Shown: positions 26,752-35,542 of the stretch, in pieces
Numbering within the stretch: position 1 is the first letter of the stretch
Layout: each line of letters opens with the position of its first letter
Assembly (NCBI RefSeq): GCF_003943615.1
Contig: NZ_RJPZ01000008.1
Coordinates: 23,808 to 87,807 of the forward strand
From: Streptococcus australis
GTDB lineage: Bacteria > Bacillota > Bacilli > Lactobacillales > Streptococcaceae
Reading direction: 5' to 3'
DNA length: 64,000 bases
Notes under the pieces: model-generated
Database searches by the model: none
Seen by the model: the letters and a program-made list of their open reading frames with translations, nothing else
What the model was told of the DNA's origin: nothing
Translations under genes and position numbers: made by a program

Positions 26752-27753
26752 ATGTTATTTGCTACCCTAGTAGTATCATTTATATTAACGGTTATTGGCA
26801 TTCCTGCCTTCATCCGTTTCTATCAACGAGCCCATATTTCAGGGCAACAAATGCACGAAGACGTAAAGCAACACAAAGCCAAGGCGGGCACTCCTACCAT
26901 GGGGGGAGTGGTCTTCTTGATCACTTCTGTCTTTGTCACCCTTGTTTTTAGCTTTTTAACTGGGAACTTTACGCGACCCGTCCAATTGATTCTCTTTATT
27001 TTGGTCTTGTATGGAATCGTTGGTTTCTTGGATGACTTCTTAAAAGTTTTTCGTAAGATTAATGAAGGGCTGAATCCTAAGCAAAAATTAGCCTTGCAAT
27101 TGGTGGGCGGGATCATTTTCTATGTATTTTCTGAACGACATGGAGGCGGCAGCCTTCTCAATGTCTTTGGTTGGGATGTCTATTTGGGACATTTCTACAT
27201 TGTCTTTGCCTTGTTCTGGTTGGTTGGTTTTTCAAACGCAGTCAACTTGACGGACGGGATTGATGGTTTGGCGAGCATTTCGGTGACCATCAGTTTAATC
27301 GCTTATTCCATCATCGCTGTTTGGCAAAGACGAATCGATATCCTCTTTGTGACCATCAGTATGATTGGAGCTCTATTAGGTTTCTTCGTCTACAACCACA
27401 AGCCAGCCAAGATTTTCATGGGCGATGTTGGAAGCTTGGCCCTAGGTGGGATGCTGGCGACTCTATCCATGGCTCTCCACGTAGAGTGGACCTTGCTCTT
27501 GATAGGAATTGTCTATGTTTTTGAGACTAGCTCAGTCATGCTCCAAGTGTCGTACTTCAAATGGACGAAAAAACGGACAGGTGAAGGACGTAGGATTTTC
27601 CGCATGACGCCTTTCCATCACCATTTAGAATTGGGTGGTCTGTCTGGAAATGGACCTAAATGGTCTGAGTGGAAGGTCGATGCCTTTCTTTGGAGTGTCG
27701 GTGCAGGAATGAGTGCCTTGACTCTTTTGATCTACTTTTTAACCAATTCGTAA
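26752..27753 (+). CDS. mraY: Phospho-N-acetylmuramoyl-pentapeptide transferase MraY
   Basis: A 333-residue polytopic membrane enzyme that attaches UDP-MurNAc-pentapeptide to undecaprenyl phosphate, giving lipid I. Characteristic sequences: GTPTMGGV (about 44-51), [20 protein letters not shown] with the catalytic acidic residues, and [10 protein letters not shown]. The C-terminal [10 protein letters not shown] completes the active site. Last gene of the rsmH cluster, followed by a terminator. Confidence 0.97.
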   Translation: MLFATLVVSFILTVIGIPAFIRFYQRAHISGQQMHEDVKQHKAKAGTPTMGGVVFLITSVFVTLVFSFLTGNFTRPVQLILFILVLYGIVGFLDDFLKVFRKINEGLNPKQKLALQLVGGIIFYVFSERHGGGSLLNVFGWDVYLGHFYIVFALFWLVGFSNAVNLTDGIDGLASISVTISLIAYSIIAVWQRRIDILFVTISMIGALLGFFVYNHKPAKIFMGDVGSLALGGMLATLSMALHVEWTLLLIGIVYVFETSSVMLQVSYFKWTKKRTGEGRRIFRMTPFHHHLELGGLSGNGPKWSEWKVDAFLWSVGAGMSALTLLIYFLTNS

Positions 27754-27768
27754 GTCATTAAAAATAAT

Positions 27769-27796
27769 AGGTTGGGATGCTATCTCAACCTTTTTC
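27769..27796 (+). terminator. Intrinsic terminator after mraY
   Basis: AGGTTGGGAT (27769-27778) pairs with ATCTCAACCT (27782-27791, one G-U), then T5. Confidence 0.85.
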
Positions 27797-27847
27797 GCTG
27801 GCTAGGAATTACTGTCCAAAAGAAGAGCGGGAAGAAGATTTTTCTGA

Positions 27848-27853
27848 TATAAT
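27848..27853 (+). promoter_or_regulatory. Extended -10 promoter of the helicase gene
   Basis: TGA-TATAAT with TATAAT at 27848-27853; no clear -35. Confidence 0.6.
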
Positions 27854-27879
27854 AGTAGAGATGATGAAAGGATAAGAGA

Positions 27880-29223
27880 ATGAAATTTACAGATTTTAAG
27901 TTTAAGGACTATATCCAAGAGGCCTTAAAAGAGATTAATTTTATCGAAGCAACAGAAGTTCAAGAAAAACTCATTCCGATTGTATTAGCAGGGCGTGACT
28001 TAGTCGGCGAATCCAAAACAGGATCAGGGAAGACCCATACCTTCCTCTTGCCTATTTTTCAAACCTTGAACGAAGATAGTAGCCAGGTTGAAGTGGTCAT
28101 CACAGCACCGAGTCGGGAATTGGCCACTCAAATCTACCAAGCGGCCCGTCAGATTGCTAGCCACTGTGAAAAGGAAATTCGGATTGCTAACTATGTTGGT
28201 GGGACTGATAAGGCTCGTCAGATTGATAAGCTCCAAGTGGCGCAACCCCATATCGTGATTGGGACACCAGGGCGTATCTATGATTTGGTCGCTTCTGGAG
28301 ATTTAGCCATTCATAAGGCTCATACCTTTGTGGTCGATGAGGCTGATATGACTCTCGATATGGGCTTTTTGACGACGGTAGATAAGATTGCATCTAGTCT
28401 TCCCAAGAAACTTCAGTTTTTAGTCTTCTCAGCGACGATTCCGCAAAAATTACAACCCTTTTTAAAAAAATACCTGTCCAACCCTGTCATGGAGCAGATT
28501 AAAACTAAAACGGTGATTTCGGATACCATTGATAACTGGTTGGTATCGACAAAAGGGCGCGATAAGAATGAGCAAGTCTATCAACTAACCCAGGCTCTTC
28601 AACCTTATCTAGCTATGATTTTTGTGAATACCAAGGATAGAGCAGATGACTTGCATGCTTTTCTAGTAGAGAAGGGGCTTAAAGTCGCTAAAATCCATGG
28701 AGGGGTTCCTCCGCGGGAGCGCAAGCGCATCATGAACCAAGTCAAAAACCTGGATTTTGAATATATCGTGGCGACGGACTTGGCAGCGCGTGGTATTGAT
28801 ATTGAAGGAGTCAGTCATGTTATCAACGATGCCATTCCACAAGACTTGTCCTTCTTTGTCCACCGTGTCGGACGGACTGGTCGAAATGGCCTTCCTGGTA
28901 CAGCCATCACCCTCTATCAACCGAGTGATGACTCAGACATTAGAGAGCTTGAAAAATTGGGGATTCAATTTGTACCCAAGGTCTTGAAGGCCGGAGCTAT
29001 CGAGGATACCTATGACCGGGATCGTCGGGCTAATCGCGAAAAGCGCCAAGAAAAACTCGATATTGAGATGATTGGCTTGGTCAAGAAGAAAAAGAAAAAA
29101 ATCAAACCAGGCTACAAGAAAAAAATCAAATGGGCCGTGGACGAGAAACGCCGGAAAGCCAAGAGGGCTGAGAATCGTGCTCGTGGTCGGGCAGAAAGAA
29201 AGGCTAAACGCCAAACCTTTTAG
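27880..29223 (+). CDS. DEAD-box ATP-dependent RNA helicase
   Basis: A 447-residue helicase: motif I SKTGSGKT (about 46-53), Ia PSRELA, II DEAD (about 153-156), III SAT, V ATDLAARGID, VI HRVGRTGR. The C-terminal 60 residues are strongly basic and should bind RNA. It is of the CshB-like group linked to ribosome assembly and cold fitness. The position right after mraY is usual in several streptococci. I do not give a symbol because cshA/cshB naming is not certain from sequence. Confidence 0.92.
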   Translation: MKFTDFKFKDYIQEALKEINFIEATEVQEKLIPIVLAGRDLVGESKTGSGKTHTFLLPIFQTLNEDSSQVEVVITAPSRELATQIYQAARQIASHCEKEIRIANYVGGTDKARQIDKLQVAQPHIVIGTPGRIYDLVASGDLAIHKAHTFVVDEADMTLDMGFLTTVDKIASSLPKKLQFLVFSATIPQKLQPFLKKYLSNPVMEQIKTKTVISDTIDNWLVSTKGRDKNEQVYQLTQALQPYLAMIFVNTKDRADDLHAFLVEKGLKVAKIHGGVPPRERKRIMNQVKNLDFEYIVATDLAARGIDIEGVSHVINDAIPQDLSFFVHRVGRTGRNGLPGTAITLYQPSDDSDIRELEKLGIQFVPKVLKAGAIEDTYDRDRRANREKRQEKLDIEMIGLVKKKKKKIKPGYKKKIKWAVDEKRRKAKRAENRARGRAERKAKRQTF

Positions 29224-29284
29224 TGATAAAGAAATTTAAAGATTTCCATAAAAATTAACTATTTGGTCGCTGATTTATTTTGTG

Positions 29285-29315
29285 ATAGACTATCTATAGA
29301 TAGTCTATTTTTTTG
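29285..29315 (+). terminator. Intrinsic terminator after the helicase gene
   Basis: A perfect 24-nt palindrome centred near 29296 (TAGACTATC / GATAGTCTA arms) followed by T7. The rest of the gap to 29447 has no coding frame I can support; in particular no substrate-binding protein gene. Confidence 0.85.
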
Positions 29316-29447
29316 CTCCTAAGGGAGAGTGTTGCTTGCTAGTGCATGATACCTTGAGCATGATTTACGAACAATCAATAGCAAAACTCAGCATTTTAGC
29401 TGTAAATATGATAGAATGATTCATTATCTAGGGAGGAAGTAACGGAG

Positions 29448-30254
29448 ATGTTTACAACTACTTATCTGGCGTCTGGTTGGTATGAACAGTTTTTAAAATG
29501 GATACCAGAGGGAGAAATCTTTAACCTACGCGTCGTTTTTGAAGCTATTCCCGGAATTTTAAAAGAGCTTCCAAATACGATTTTGTTAACCTTGGCAGGA
29601 GCATTTTTTGGTTTATTGCTAGCCCTATTGTTTGCCATTGTCAAAATCAATCGGGTAAAAATTCTCTACCCTATTCAAGCCTTGTTTGTGAGTTTTCTTA
29701 GAGGGACACCGATTTTGGTCCAGTTGATGCTGACCTATTATGGAATTCCGCTCCTATTGAAAGCCATTAACCAACAATATGGTACAACCTTTAATATCAA
29801 CGATGTGCCGGCCCATTTATTTGTCATTGTGGCCTTTGCCTTCAATGAGGCGGCATATGCCAGTGAGACCATTCGGGCAGCGATTTTGTCTGTTGATGCG
29901 GGTGAAATCGAAGCAGCGAAGAGTATCGGGATGACCAATACTCAAGTCTATCGACGGATTATCATTCCAAATGCAGCAGTGGTGGCGACACCGACCTTGA
30001 TCAACTCTTTAATCGGTTTGACCAAGGGGACTTCTCTAGCCTTTTATGCAGGTGTTTTGGAAATCTTTGCCCAAGCCAAGATTATGTCGGGGAATGACAG
30101 TCGCTACTTTGAACGCTTTATCTCTGTTTCATTGATTTACTGGGTTATCAATATTTTGATTGAACAATTGGGTCGCTGGATCGAACAGGTCCTCTCTATC
30201 AAAGATCCACAAGTCGTAACCCAAACCTTGCAAGAGGAGGAAAGAGCAGCATGA
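29448..30254 (+). CDS. Amino-acid ABC transporter permease (possible cystine importer TcyB)
   Basis: A 268-residue permease of the HisMQ family with about five membrane spans. The EAA loop EAAKSIGMTNTQVYRRIIIPNA (about 161-182) docks the ATPase. It follows GGAGG and overlaps the ATPase gene by 4 nt. No binding-protein gene or fused binding domain is present, so it must use a lipoprotein encoded elsewhere. In pneumococcus a permease/ATPase pair beside trxB was reported as the TcyBC cystine importer with a remote TcyA; gene order here matches. Substrate remains inferred. Confidence 0.85.
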   Translation: MFTTTYLASGWYEQFLKWIPEGEIFNLRVVFEAIPGILKELPNTILLTLAGAFFGLLLALLFAIVKINRVKILYPIQALFVSFLRGTPILVQLMLTYYGIPLLLKAINQQYGTTFNINDVPAHLFVIVAFAFNEAAYASETIRAAILSVDAGEIEAAKSIGMTNTQVYRRIIIPNAAVVATPTLINSLIGLTKGTSLAFYAGVLEIFAQAKIMSGNDSRYFERFISVSLIYWVINILIEQLGRWIEQVLSIKDPQVVTQTLQEEERAA

Positions 30255-30994
30255 TTCGGATTTCACAATTATCAAAATCCTTTTCAGGTCAAGTGGTCCT
30301 AGACCATCTTGATTTAGAAATTCAAAAAGGGGAAGTTGTTGCCTTGATTGGTTCTTCTGGAGCTGGTAAATCAACCTTCTTGAGAAGCTTGAACTATTTG
30401 GAAGCTCCAGATAGTGGGAGTATTGAGATCAATGGGGAGAAGGTAGACTTTGAAAACATCAGCAAGGACGAGATCCTGACCCTTCGAAGAAAGCTAGCTA
30501 TGGTCTTTCAACAATTCAATCTCTTCAGTCGCAAGACAGCTTTGGACAACGTCAAGGAAGGACTGATCGTCGTCAAAGGCTTATCCGAACAGGAAGCAAC
30601 CGAGATTGCCAAAGAAGAACTCGCAAAAGTCGGTTTGTCGGACCGTGAAAACCATTACCCTCGTCATTTGTCAGGAGGGCAGAAACAACGGGTAGCTTTG
30701 GCACGTGCCCTAGCTATGAAGCCGGAAGTCCTTTTATTGGATGAGCCAACTTCAGCTCTCGATCCAGAATTGGTTGGAGAGGTAGAAAAAGCCATCGCAG
30801 TAGCAGCTCAGGCAGGTCAAACCATGATTTTGGTCAGCCATGATATGAGCTTTGTTTCCCAAGTGGCAGACAAGGTCTTGTTCCTCGACCAGGGGAAAAT
30901 TATTGAAACTGGAACACCAGAAGAGATTATGAAAGCTCCTAAAGAAGAGCGGACAAAAGAATTCTTTGCTAGTTACAAACGAACATTTGTTTGA
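30251..30994 (+). CDS. Amino-acid ABC transporter ATP-binding protein (possible TcyC)
   Basis: A 247-residue importer ATPase. Walker A GSSGAGKST (about 33-41), Q-loop MVFQQFNLF, signature LSGGQKQR, Walker B LLLDEPTSALD, switch SHDMSF. It is translationally coupled to the preceding permease. Family members import polar amino acids. Together with trxB and DUF4059 downstream it would link cystine uptake to thiol reduction, which is an inference. Confidence 0.9.
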   Translation: MIRISQLSKSFSGQVVLDHLDLEIQKGEVVALIGSSGAGKSTFLRSLNYLEAPDSGSIEINGEKVDFENISKDEILTLRRKLAMVFQQFNLFSRKTALDNVKEGLIVVKGLSEQEATEIAKEELAKVGLSDRENHYPRHLSGGQKQRVALARALAMKPEVLLLDEPTSALDPELVGEVEKAIAVAAQAGQTMILVSHDMSFVSQVADKVLFLDQGKIIETGTPEEIMKAPKEERTKEFFASYKRTFV

Positions 30995-31000
30995 TATAAT
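30972..31000 (+). promoter_or_regulatory. Promoter inside the end of the ATPase gene
   Basis: GTTACA (30972-30977), 17-nt spacer, extended -10 TGA-TATAAT (TATAAT 30995-31000). Transcription would begin near 31007, only a few nucleotides before the next terminator hairpin. Confidence 0.55.
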
Positions 31001-31009
31001 ATATAAGAG

Positions 31010-31048
31010 CTCGAGTCTGGAACGCGATGTTTCAGACTCGGATTTTTC
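31010..31048 (+). terminator. Intrinsic terminator between the ABC genes and DUF4059
   Basis: CGAGTCTGGAAC pairs with GTTTCAGACTCG (one G-U), then GATTTTTC. Confidence 0.8.
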
Positions 31049-31055
31049 TTTGAGT

Positions 31056-31150
31056 AGGTGCCTCAGGAGAAGATGATTATTCCTAGTCTACTTTTCTGCA
31101 TAGATAGGTGTTTCAAGTTGATCAACGGTTAACGAAACGAAATGGCACCT
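31056..31150 (+). promoter_or_regulatory. Leader region before DUF4059-trxB, with hairpin and short Cys-containing frame
   Basis: A hairpin AGTAG..CT-AGGA / TCCTAG..CTACT ends in TTTT near 31095. AGGTGCC (31056-31062) can also pair with GGCACCT (31144-31150). A 19-codon frame (31073-31132, ATG to TAA) has two Cys codons and an AGGAG site only 3 nt away. No known riboswitch is recognised. No strong promoter is seen after the terminator, so expression may depend on read-through. Confidence 0.35.
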
Positions 31151-31188
31151 CGTCCCCTCATTCCAATTTTGGATACTAAGGAGATCTT

Positions 31189-31416
31189 ATGTTAAACCAA
31201 TTGCTATCTCTCTATATCGAGAGCTTAATCATCACTTCAGTTGGGGTGTTGGTTGCCTCAGCTGTTTGGATAGGCTTGCGAGCGGCTCGTAAGAAGGATA
31301 AAACAGCTAAGGAACGCCAGTTACACCTCTATGATATTTTATTAATTGATATTATGACAATTCCAGTCCTTACCTTTGCAGTCATTGGAGTTCTGTTTAT
31401 TCTTCGAGCAAGATAA
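31189..31416 (+). CDS. DUF4059 family small membrane protein
   Basis: A 75-residue protein with two hydrophobic helices (about 7-30 and 50-73) joined by a basic loop RAARKKDKTAKERQ. Ribosome site AAGGAG lies 6 nt before ATG. This small gene sits between the ABC importer and trxB in several streptococci, where it is annotated DUF4059. Function unknown; cotranscription with trxB (58-nt gap) is likely. Confidence 0.8.
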   Translation: MLNQLLSLYIESLIITSVGVLVASAVWIGLRAARKKDKTAKERQLHLYDILLIDIMTIPVLTFAVIGVLFILRAR

Positions 31417-31474
31417 TTGCAAAATGGTTCAATTGGAGTTAGAATCAAGATAGTTACAACAAAAGGAGAAGCTT

Positions 31475-32389
31475 ATGTATGATACACTGATTATCGGCGC
31501 AGGACCTGCGGGAATGACTGCTGCCTTGTATGCGGCTCGTAGCAATCTCAAGGTTGCCTTGTTAGAAGCAGGAATTCCTGGCGGACAGATGAACAACACG
31601 TCCGATATCGAGAATTATCCAGGCTATGCTAATATCAGTGGACCTGAATTGGCAGAAAAAATGTTCGAGCCTTTAGAAGTACTAGGTGTGGAACACTTGT
31701 TCGGCAGAGCCGAAAACATTGTTGATCAAGGAAGCTACAAGGAAATTACGACAGATGATGGCCTCCTTCAAGCCAAGACCGTTATTATTGCGACAGGTTC
31801 CAACCATCGTTTGTTGGGAGTTCCAGGTGAAGAAGAATTGAATAGTCGTGGGGTTTCTTATTGTGCCGTCTGTGATGGGGCCTTCTTCCGAGATGAAGAC
31901 CTCATGGTCGTTGGTGGAGGGGACTCAGCGGTTGAAGAGGCAATCTTCCTGACTCAGTTTGCTAAGTCTGTTACCATTGTTCACCGCCGCGATGCCCTAC
32001 GTGCCCAAAAAGTTCTTCAAGACCGGGCTTTTGCCAATGAAAAGATTCACTTTGCTTGGAATACAGTGGTCGAAGAGATCAAGGGGGACAACCGTGTGAC
32101 TAGCCTGGTCTTAAAAGATGTTCAAACAGGTCAAGTCCGCGAGCAAGCAGCAGGTGGCGTCTTCATCTATGTAGGACTGGATCCTGTCAGTGACTTTGCC
32201 AAAGAATTGGGTATTTTGGATGAGAATGGTTGGGTGATCACAGATGATCATATGAAAACCTCAGTTCCTGGAATCTTTGCGGTTGGAGATGTCCGCCAAA
32301 AAGATCTTCGCCAGGTAACCACAGCTGTTGGGGACGGCGCTGTTGCCGGTCAAGAAGCCTATAAATACATTACTGAACACGAAGAATAA
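31475..32389 (+). CDS. trxB: Thioredoxin reductase (NADPH)
   Basis: A 304-residue flavoprotein that reduces thioredoxin with NADPH. FAD motif GAGPAGMTAALYAAR (about 7-21), redox-active CAVC in YCAVCDGAF (about 130-138), NADPH motif GGGDSAVEEA (about 149-158), and the C-terminal VPGIFAVGDVR FAD contact. Length is standard for low-molecular-weight TrxR. The neighbouring candidate cystine importer suggests a thiol supply unit. Confidence 0.97.
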   Translation: MYDTLIIGAGPAGMTAALYAARSNLKVALLEAGIPGGQMNNTSDIENYPGYANISGPELAEKMFEPLEVLGVEHLFGRAENIVDQGSYKEITTDDGLLQAKTVIIATGSNHRLLGVPGEEELNSRGVSYCAVCDGAFFRDEDLMVVGGGDSAVEEAIFLTQFAKSVTIVHRRDALRAQKVLQDRAFANEKIHFAWNTVVEEIKGDNRVTSLVLKDVQTGQVREQAAGGVFIYVGLDPVSDFAKELGILDENGWVITDDHMKTSVPGIFAVGDVRQKDLRQVTTAVGDGAVAGQEAYKYITEHEE

Positions 32390-32390
32390 G

Positions 32391-32441
32391 AAAGAAGGGA
32401 TGTTTGTCTGATGGAAAGAGACAAATATCCCTTCTTTTTTA
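32391..32441 (+). terminator. Intrinsic terminator after trxB
   Basis: A long imperfect stem AAGAAGGGAT-TTTGTCT / AGACAAA-ATCCCTTCTT followed by T6. Confidence 0.92.
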
Positions 32442-32498
32442 CGATGAAAAATGAGGCTTAGCCCGGATTAAACTCATGTGGTCCTGCTTAAAATATGC

Positions 32499-32504
32499 TA
32501 TAAT
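32499..32504 (+). promoter_or_regulatory. Extended -10 promoter of pncB-nadE
   Basis: TGC-TATAAT with TATAAT at 32499-32504; the -35 region (TGTGGT about 17 nt upstream) is weak. Confidence 0.6.
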
Positions 32505-32586
32505 GTGTTTAAAATTATTTTGGACTGTGCCAGTTGACGGAGCGTGACTGGTGCCACGACGTAAGAAAAAAGAAGAGGGATCAAAA

Positions 32587-34044
32587 ATGTACCCAGATGA
32601 TAGTTTAACTCTCCACACTGATTTGTACCAAATCAATATGATGCAGGTTTACTTTGAGCAAGGCATCCACAATAAAAAGGCAGTTTTCGAAGCCTATTTC
32701 CGCCAGCAACCCTTTAAAAATGGCTATGCCGTCTTTGCGGGTCTTGAGCGCCTTGTCAACTATTTGAAGAATCTACGTTTTTCTGAGTCAGATATTGCCT
32801 ACTTAGAATCCTTGGGCTACGAAGGAGCCTTCCTAGATTACTTGAAAAATTTCAAAATGGAATTGACTGTTCGTTCTGCCAAAGAAGGGGACCTGGTCTT
32901 TGCCAATGAGCCAATCGTTCAAGTAGAAGGACCACTTGCCCAGTGTCAATTGGTCGAAACAGCCCTCCTCAATATTGTTAATTTCCAAACCTTGATCGCC
33001 ACAAAAGCAGCTCGGATTAAGTCTGTTATTGAGGACGAACCGTTGATGGAGTTCGGGACTCGCAGAGCGCAAGAAATAGATGCGGCTATTTGGGGAACCC
33101 GTGCAGCCGTTATTGGAGGTGCTAGTGGGACCAGTAACGTTCGTGCTGGAAAACTCTTTGGCATTCCAGTCCTTGGGACCCATGCCCATGCCTTGGTGCA
33201 GGTCTATGGCGACGATTACAAAGCTTTTAAGGCCTATGCTGAGACCCATCGCAACTGTGTTTTCCTAGTGGATACCTATGATACCCTCCGCATCGGAGTC
33301 CCAGCTGCTATTCAGGTAGCGCGCGAGATGGGCGATCGCATCAACTTCCTAGGTGTGCGGATTGATTCTGGAGATATTGCCTACATCTCGAAAAAAGTTC
33401 GCCAGCAGTTGGATGAAGCTGGTTTCACAGAAGCGAAGATCTATGCCTCAAATGATTTGGATGAAAACACCATCCTCAACTTGAAGATGCAAAAGGCTAA
33501 GATTGATGTCTGGGGTGTCGGAACCAAGTTGATTACGGCCTATGACCAACCGGCTCTCGGAGCAGTCTATAAGATTGTGGCTATCGAAGACGAAAATGGT
33601 CAAATGCGAAACACTATCAAGCTGTCTAACAATGCTGAGAAGGTCTCAACTCCAGGGAAGAAGCAAGTGTGGCGTATTACCAGTCGCGAAAAGGGCAAAT
33701 CCGAAGGAGATTACATCACTTACGATGGAGTCGATGTCAATGAATTGACAGAAATCAAGATGTTCCACCCGACCTATACCTATATCAAGAAGACGGTTCG
33801 GGATTTTGATGCTATCCCGCTCTTGGTTGATATTTTCAAGGATGGGAAACAAGTCTACGAATTGCCAGCTTTGATGGATATCCAAGCCTATGCTCGGAAA
33901 GAATTCGATAAGCTCTGGGATGAGTACAAACGTGTCCTTAATCCACAACATTACCCAGTGGACTTGGCTAAGGATGTTTGGCAAGATAAGATGGACCTCA
34001 TTGATCAAATGCGCCAGAAAGCCTTGGGAGGTGATGAGGAATGA
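32587..34044 (+). CDS. pncB: Nicotinate phosphoribosyltransferase
   Basis: A 485-residue enzyme joining nicotinate and PRPP to make nicotinate mononucleotide, the first step of NAD salvage. Visible family segments: [15 protein letters not shown] (about 12-26), EFGTRRAQ (about 156-163), [18 protein letters not shown], and RIDSGD (PRPP/phosphate site). Start ATG 32587 follows AAGAGGGA; GTG 32551 is not needed. It overlaps nadE by 4 nt. Confidence 0.96.
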   Translation: MYPDDSLTLHTDLYQINMMQVYFEQGIHNKKAVFEAYFRQQPFKNGYAVFAGLERLVNYLKNLRFSESDIAYLESLGYEGAFLDYLKNFKMELTVRSAKEGDLVFANEPIVQVEGPLAQCQLVETALLNIVNFQTLIATKAARIKSVIEDEPLMEFGTRRAQEIDAAIWGTRAAVIGGASGTSNVRAGKLFGIPVLGTHAHALVQVYGDDYKAFKAYAETHRNCVFLVDTYDTLRIGVPAAIQVAREMGDRINFLGVRIDSGDIAYISKKVRQQLDEAGFTEAKIYASNDLDENTILNLKMQKAKIDVWGVGTKLITAYDQPALGAVYKIVAIEDENGQMRNTIKLSNNAEKVSTPGKKQVWRITSREKGKSEGDYITYDGVDVNELTEIKMFHPTYTYIKKTVRDFDAIPLLVDIFKDGKQVYELPALMDIQAYARKEFDKLWDEYKRVLNPQHYPVDLAKDVWQDKMDLIDQMRQKALGGDEE

Positions 34045-34865
34045 GCCTACAAGAAGACATTATTGCCCAATTAGGGGTCAAGCCGGTCATTGATCCTCAG
34101 GAAGAGATTCGTCGGTCGATTAATTTTTTGAAGGAGTACTTGCAAAAACATCCCTTTCTGAAGACCTTTGTCTTAGGAATTTCAGGAGGACAGGACTCTA
34201 CCCTAGCTGGTCGCCTGGCTCAATTGGCCATGGAGGAAATGCGGAGCGAGACTGGAGATGCCAGCTATCAGTTTGTTGCTGTCCGCTTGCCTTACGGTGT
34301 CCAAGCGGATGAAGCAGATGCCCAAAAGGCCTTGGCCTTCATCCAACCAGATGTCAGCCTAGTCGTGAACATCAAGGAATCGGTCGATGCCATGGAACGT
34401 GCTGTCGAAGCGACAGGAACGGATGTTTCAGACTTTAACAAGGGCAATATCAAGGCGCGGAGCCGGATGATTGCTCAGTATGCTTTAGCTGGAGCCTACA
34501 GCGGAGCCGTCATTGGAACGGACCATGCAGCCGAAAATATCACTGGTTTCTTTACCAAGTTTGGAGATGGCGGAGCTGATATCCTTCCTCTCTATCGCCT
34601 CAACAAGCGCCAAGGCAAGCAGTTGCTTCAGGCACTGGGAGCTGAGCCAGCCTTGTATGAGAAGGTACCGATTGCCGATTTGGAAGAGGAAAAGCCTGGC
34701 ATCGCTGATGAAGTAGCTCTTGGAGTGACCTATGCAGAAATTGATGACTACCTAGAAGGGAAATCAGTTAGCCCAGAAGCTCAAGCAACCATTGAAAGCT
34801 GGTGGCACAAAGGCCAACACAAACGCCATTTACCAATTACAGTATTTGATACCTTCTGGCGTTGA
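34041..34865 (+). CDS. nadE: Ammonia-dependent NAD synthetase
   Basis: A 274-residue enzyme that amidates nicotinate adenine dinucleotide to NAD using ATP and ammonia. The PP-loop GISGGQDST is at about 45-53, with [14 protein letters not shown] and [24 protein letters not shown] as substrate loops. There is no glutaminase domain, so free ammonia is the donor. Coupled to pncB by a 4-nt overlap: the two cover two of the three salvage steps (nadD is elsewhere). Confidence 0.97.
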   Translation: MSLQEDIIAQLGVKPVIDPQEEIRRSINFLKEYLQKHPFLKTFVLGISGGQDSTLAGRLAQLAMEEMRSETGDASYQFVAVRLPYGVQADEADAQKALAFIQPDVSLVVNIKESVDAMERAVEATGTDVSDFNKGNIKARSRMIAQYALAGAYSGAVIGTDHAAENITGFFTKFGDGGADILPLYRLNKRQGKQLLQALGAEPALYEKVPIADLEEEKPGIADEVALGVTYAEIDDYLEGKSVSPEAQATIESWWHKGQHKRHLPITVFDTFWR

Positions 34866-34873
34866 TAATAAAG

Positions 34874-34902
34874 AAAAAGTCGGTTGAGCCGACTTTTTTA
34901 AA
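34874..34902 (+). terminator. Intrinsic terminator after nadE
   Basis: AAGTCGG / CCGACTT stem around a short loop, followed by T6. Confidence 0.88.
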
Positions 34903-34922
34903 ACAGGATAGGAGGAAAGAGG

Positions 34923-35474
34923 ATGAGAAAATTGGGTTCTATTGAACTGGAGACCAATCGTTTATTATTAAGACGCTTTGTTGTAGAGGATGCAAAGGCA
35001 ATGTTTAAAAATTGGGCGTCTGATGTAGATAATCTTAAATATGTGACTTGGGATCCGCATCCAAATCCTCAAGTGACTCGGGCTTCGATCGAAAGGTGGC
35101 TCCGTCAGTACCAAGAGGAAATTACCTACAAATGGGCAATTTGCAAAAAAGATGATCCTGCACAAGTGATAGGTGATATCAGTGTCGTTTCTCAGGATCC
35201 ACAAAAAGAAATATGTGAAGTCGGCTATATTCTAGGGAAAAAATTCTGGGGTCAAGGTCTGATGACAGAAGCCCTCCAGGCGGTTTTACACTTTTTGTTG
35301 GTAGAAGTGGGATTCAAGGAAGTTCAGGCCAAGTACGTCAGTTTGAACCCTGCTTCAGGAAAGGTAATGGCAAAAGCTGGGATGCATGTTCTTGAAACTC
35401 TCCCCAATGTGGTCGCTAGAAAAGGCTATGTCGGAGATCAAATCATCTACACGATTCATTCTTCTGACCTTTAA
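34923..35474 (+). CDS. GNAT family N-acetyltransferase (RimJ/RimL type)
   Basis: A 183-residue acetyltransferase. The N-terminal ELETNRLLLRRFVVEDA is typical of RimJ-like enzymes, and GQGLMTEALQAV (about 110-121) is the acetyl-CoA pyrophosphate loop. Acceptor could be a protein N-terminus, aminoglycoside-like amine or other; sequence does not say. Ribosome site AGGAGGAAAGAGG precedes the ATG. Not in an operon with its neighbours. Confidence 0.88.
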   Translation: MRKLGSIELETNRLLLRRFVVEDAKAMFKNWASDVDNLKYVTWDPHPNPQVTRASIERWLRQYQEEITYKWAICKKDDPAQVIGDISVVSQDPQKEICEVGYILGKKFWGQGLMTEALQAVLHFLLVEVGFKEVQAKYVSLNPASGKVMAKAGMHVLETLPNVVARKGYVGDQIIYTIHSSDL

Positions 35475-35486
35475 AACAATTTTTAC

Positions 35487-35514
35487 TTGAAGATTTTAGC
35501 CAATGGTCTATAAT
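35487..35514 (+). promoter_or_regulatory. Promoter of pepC
   Basis: TTGAAG (35487-35492), 16-nt spacer, TATAAT (35509-35514). An ATG at 35513 inside the -10 box is not the start. Confidence 0.65.
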
Positions 35515-35542
35515 GGTAAGTAGCTTTACAAAGGAGAATCTT

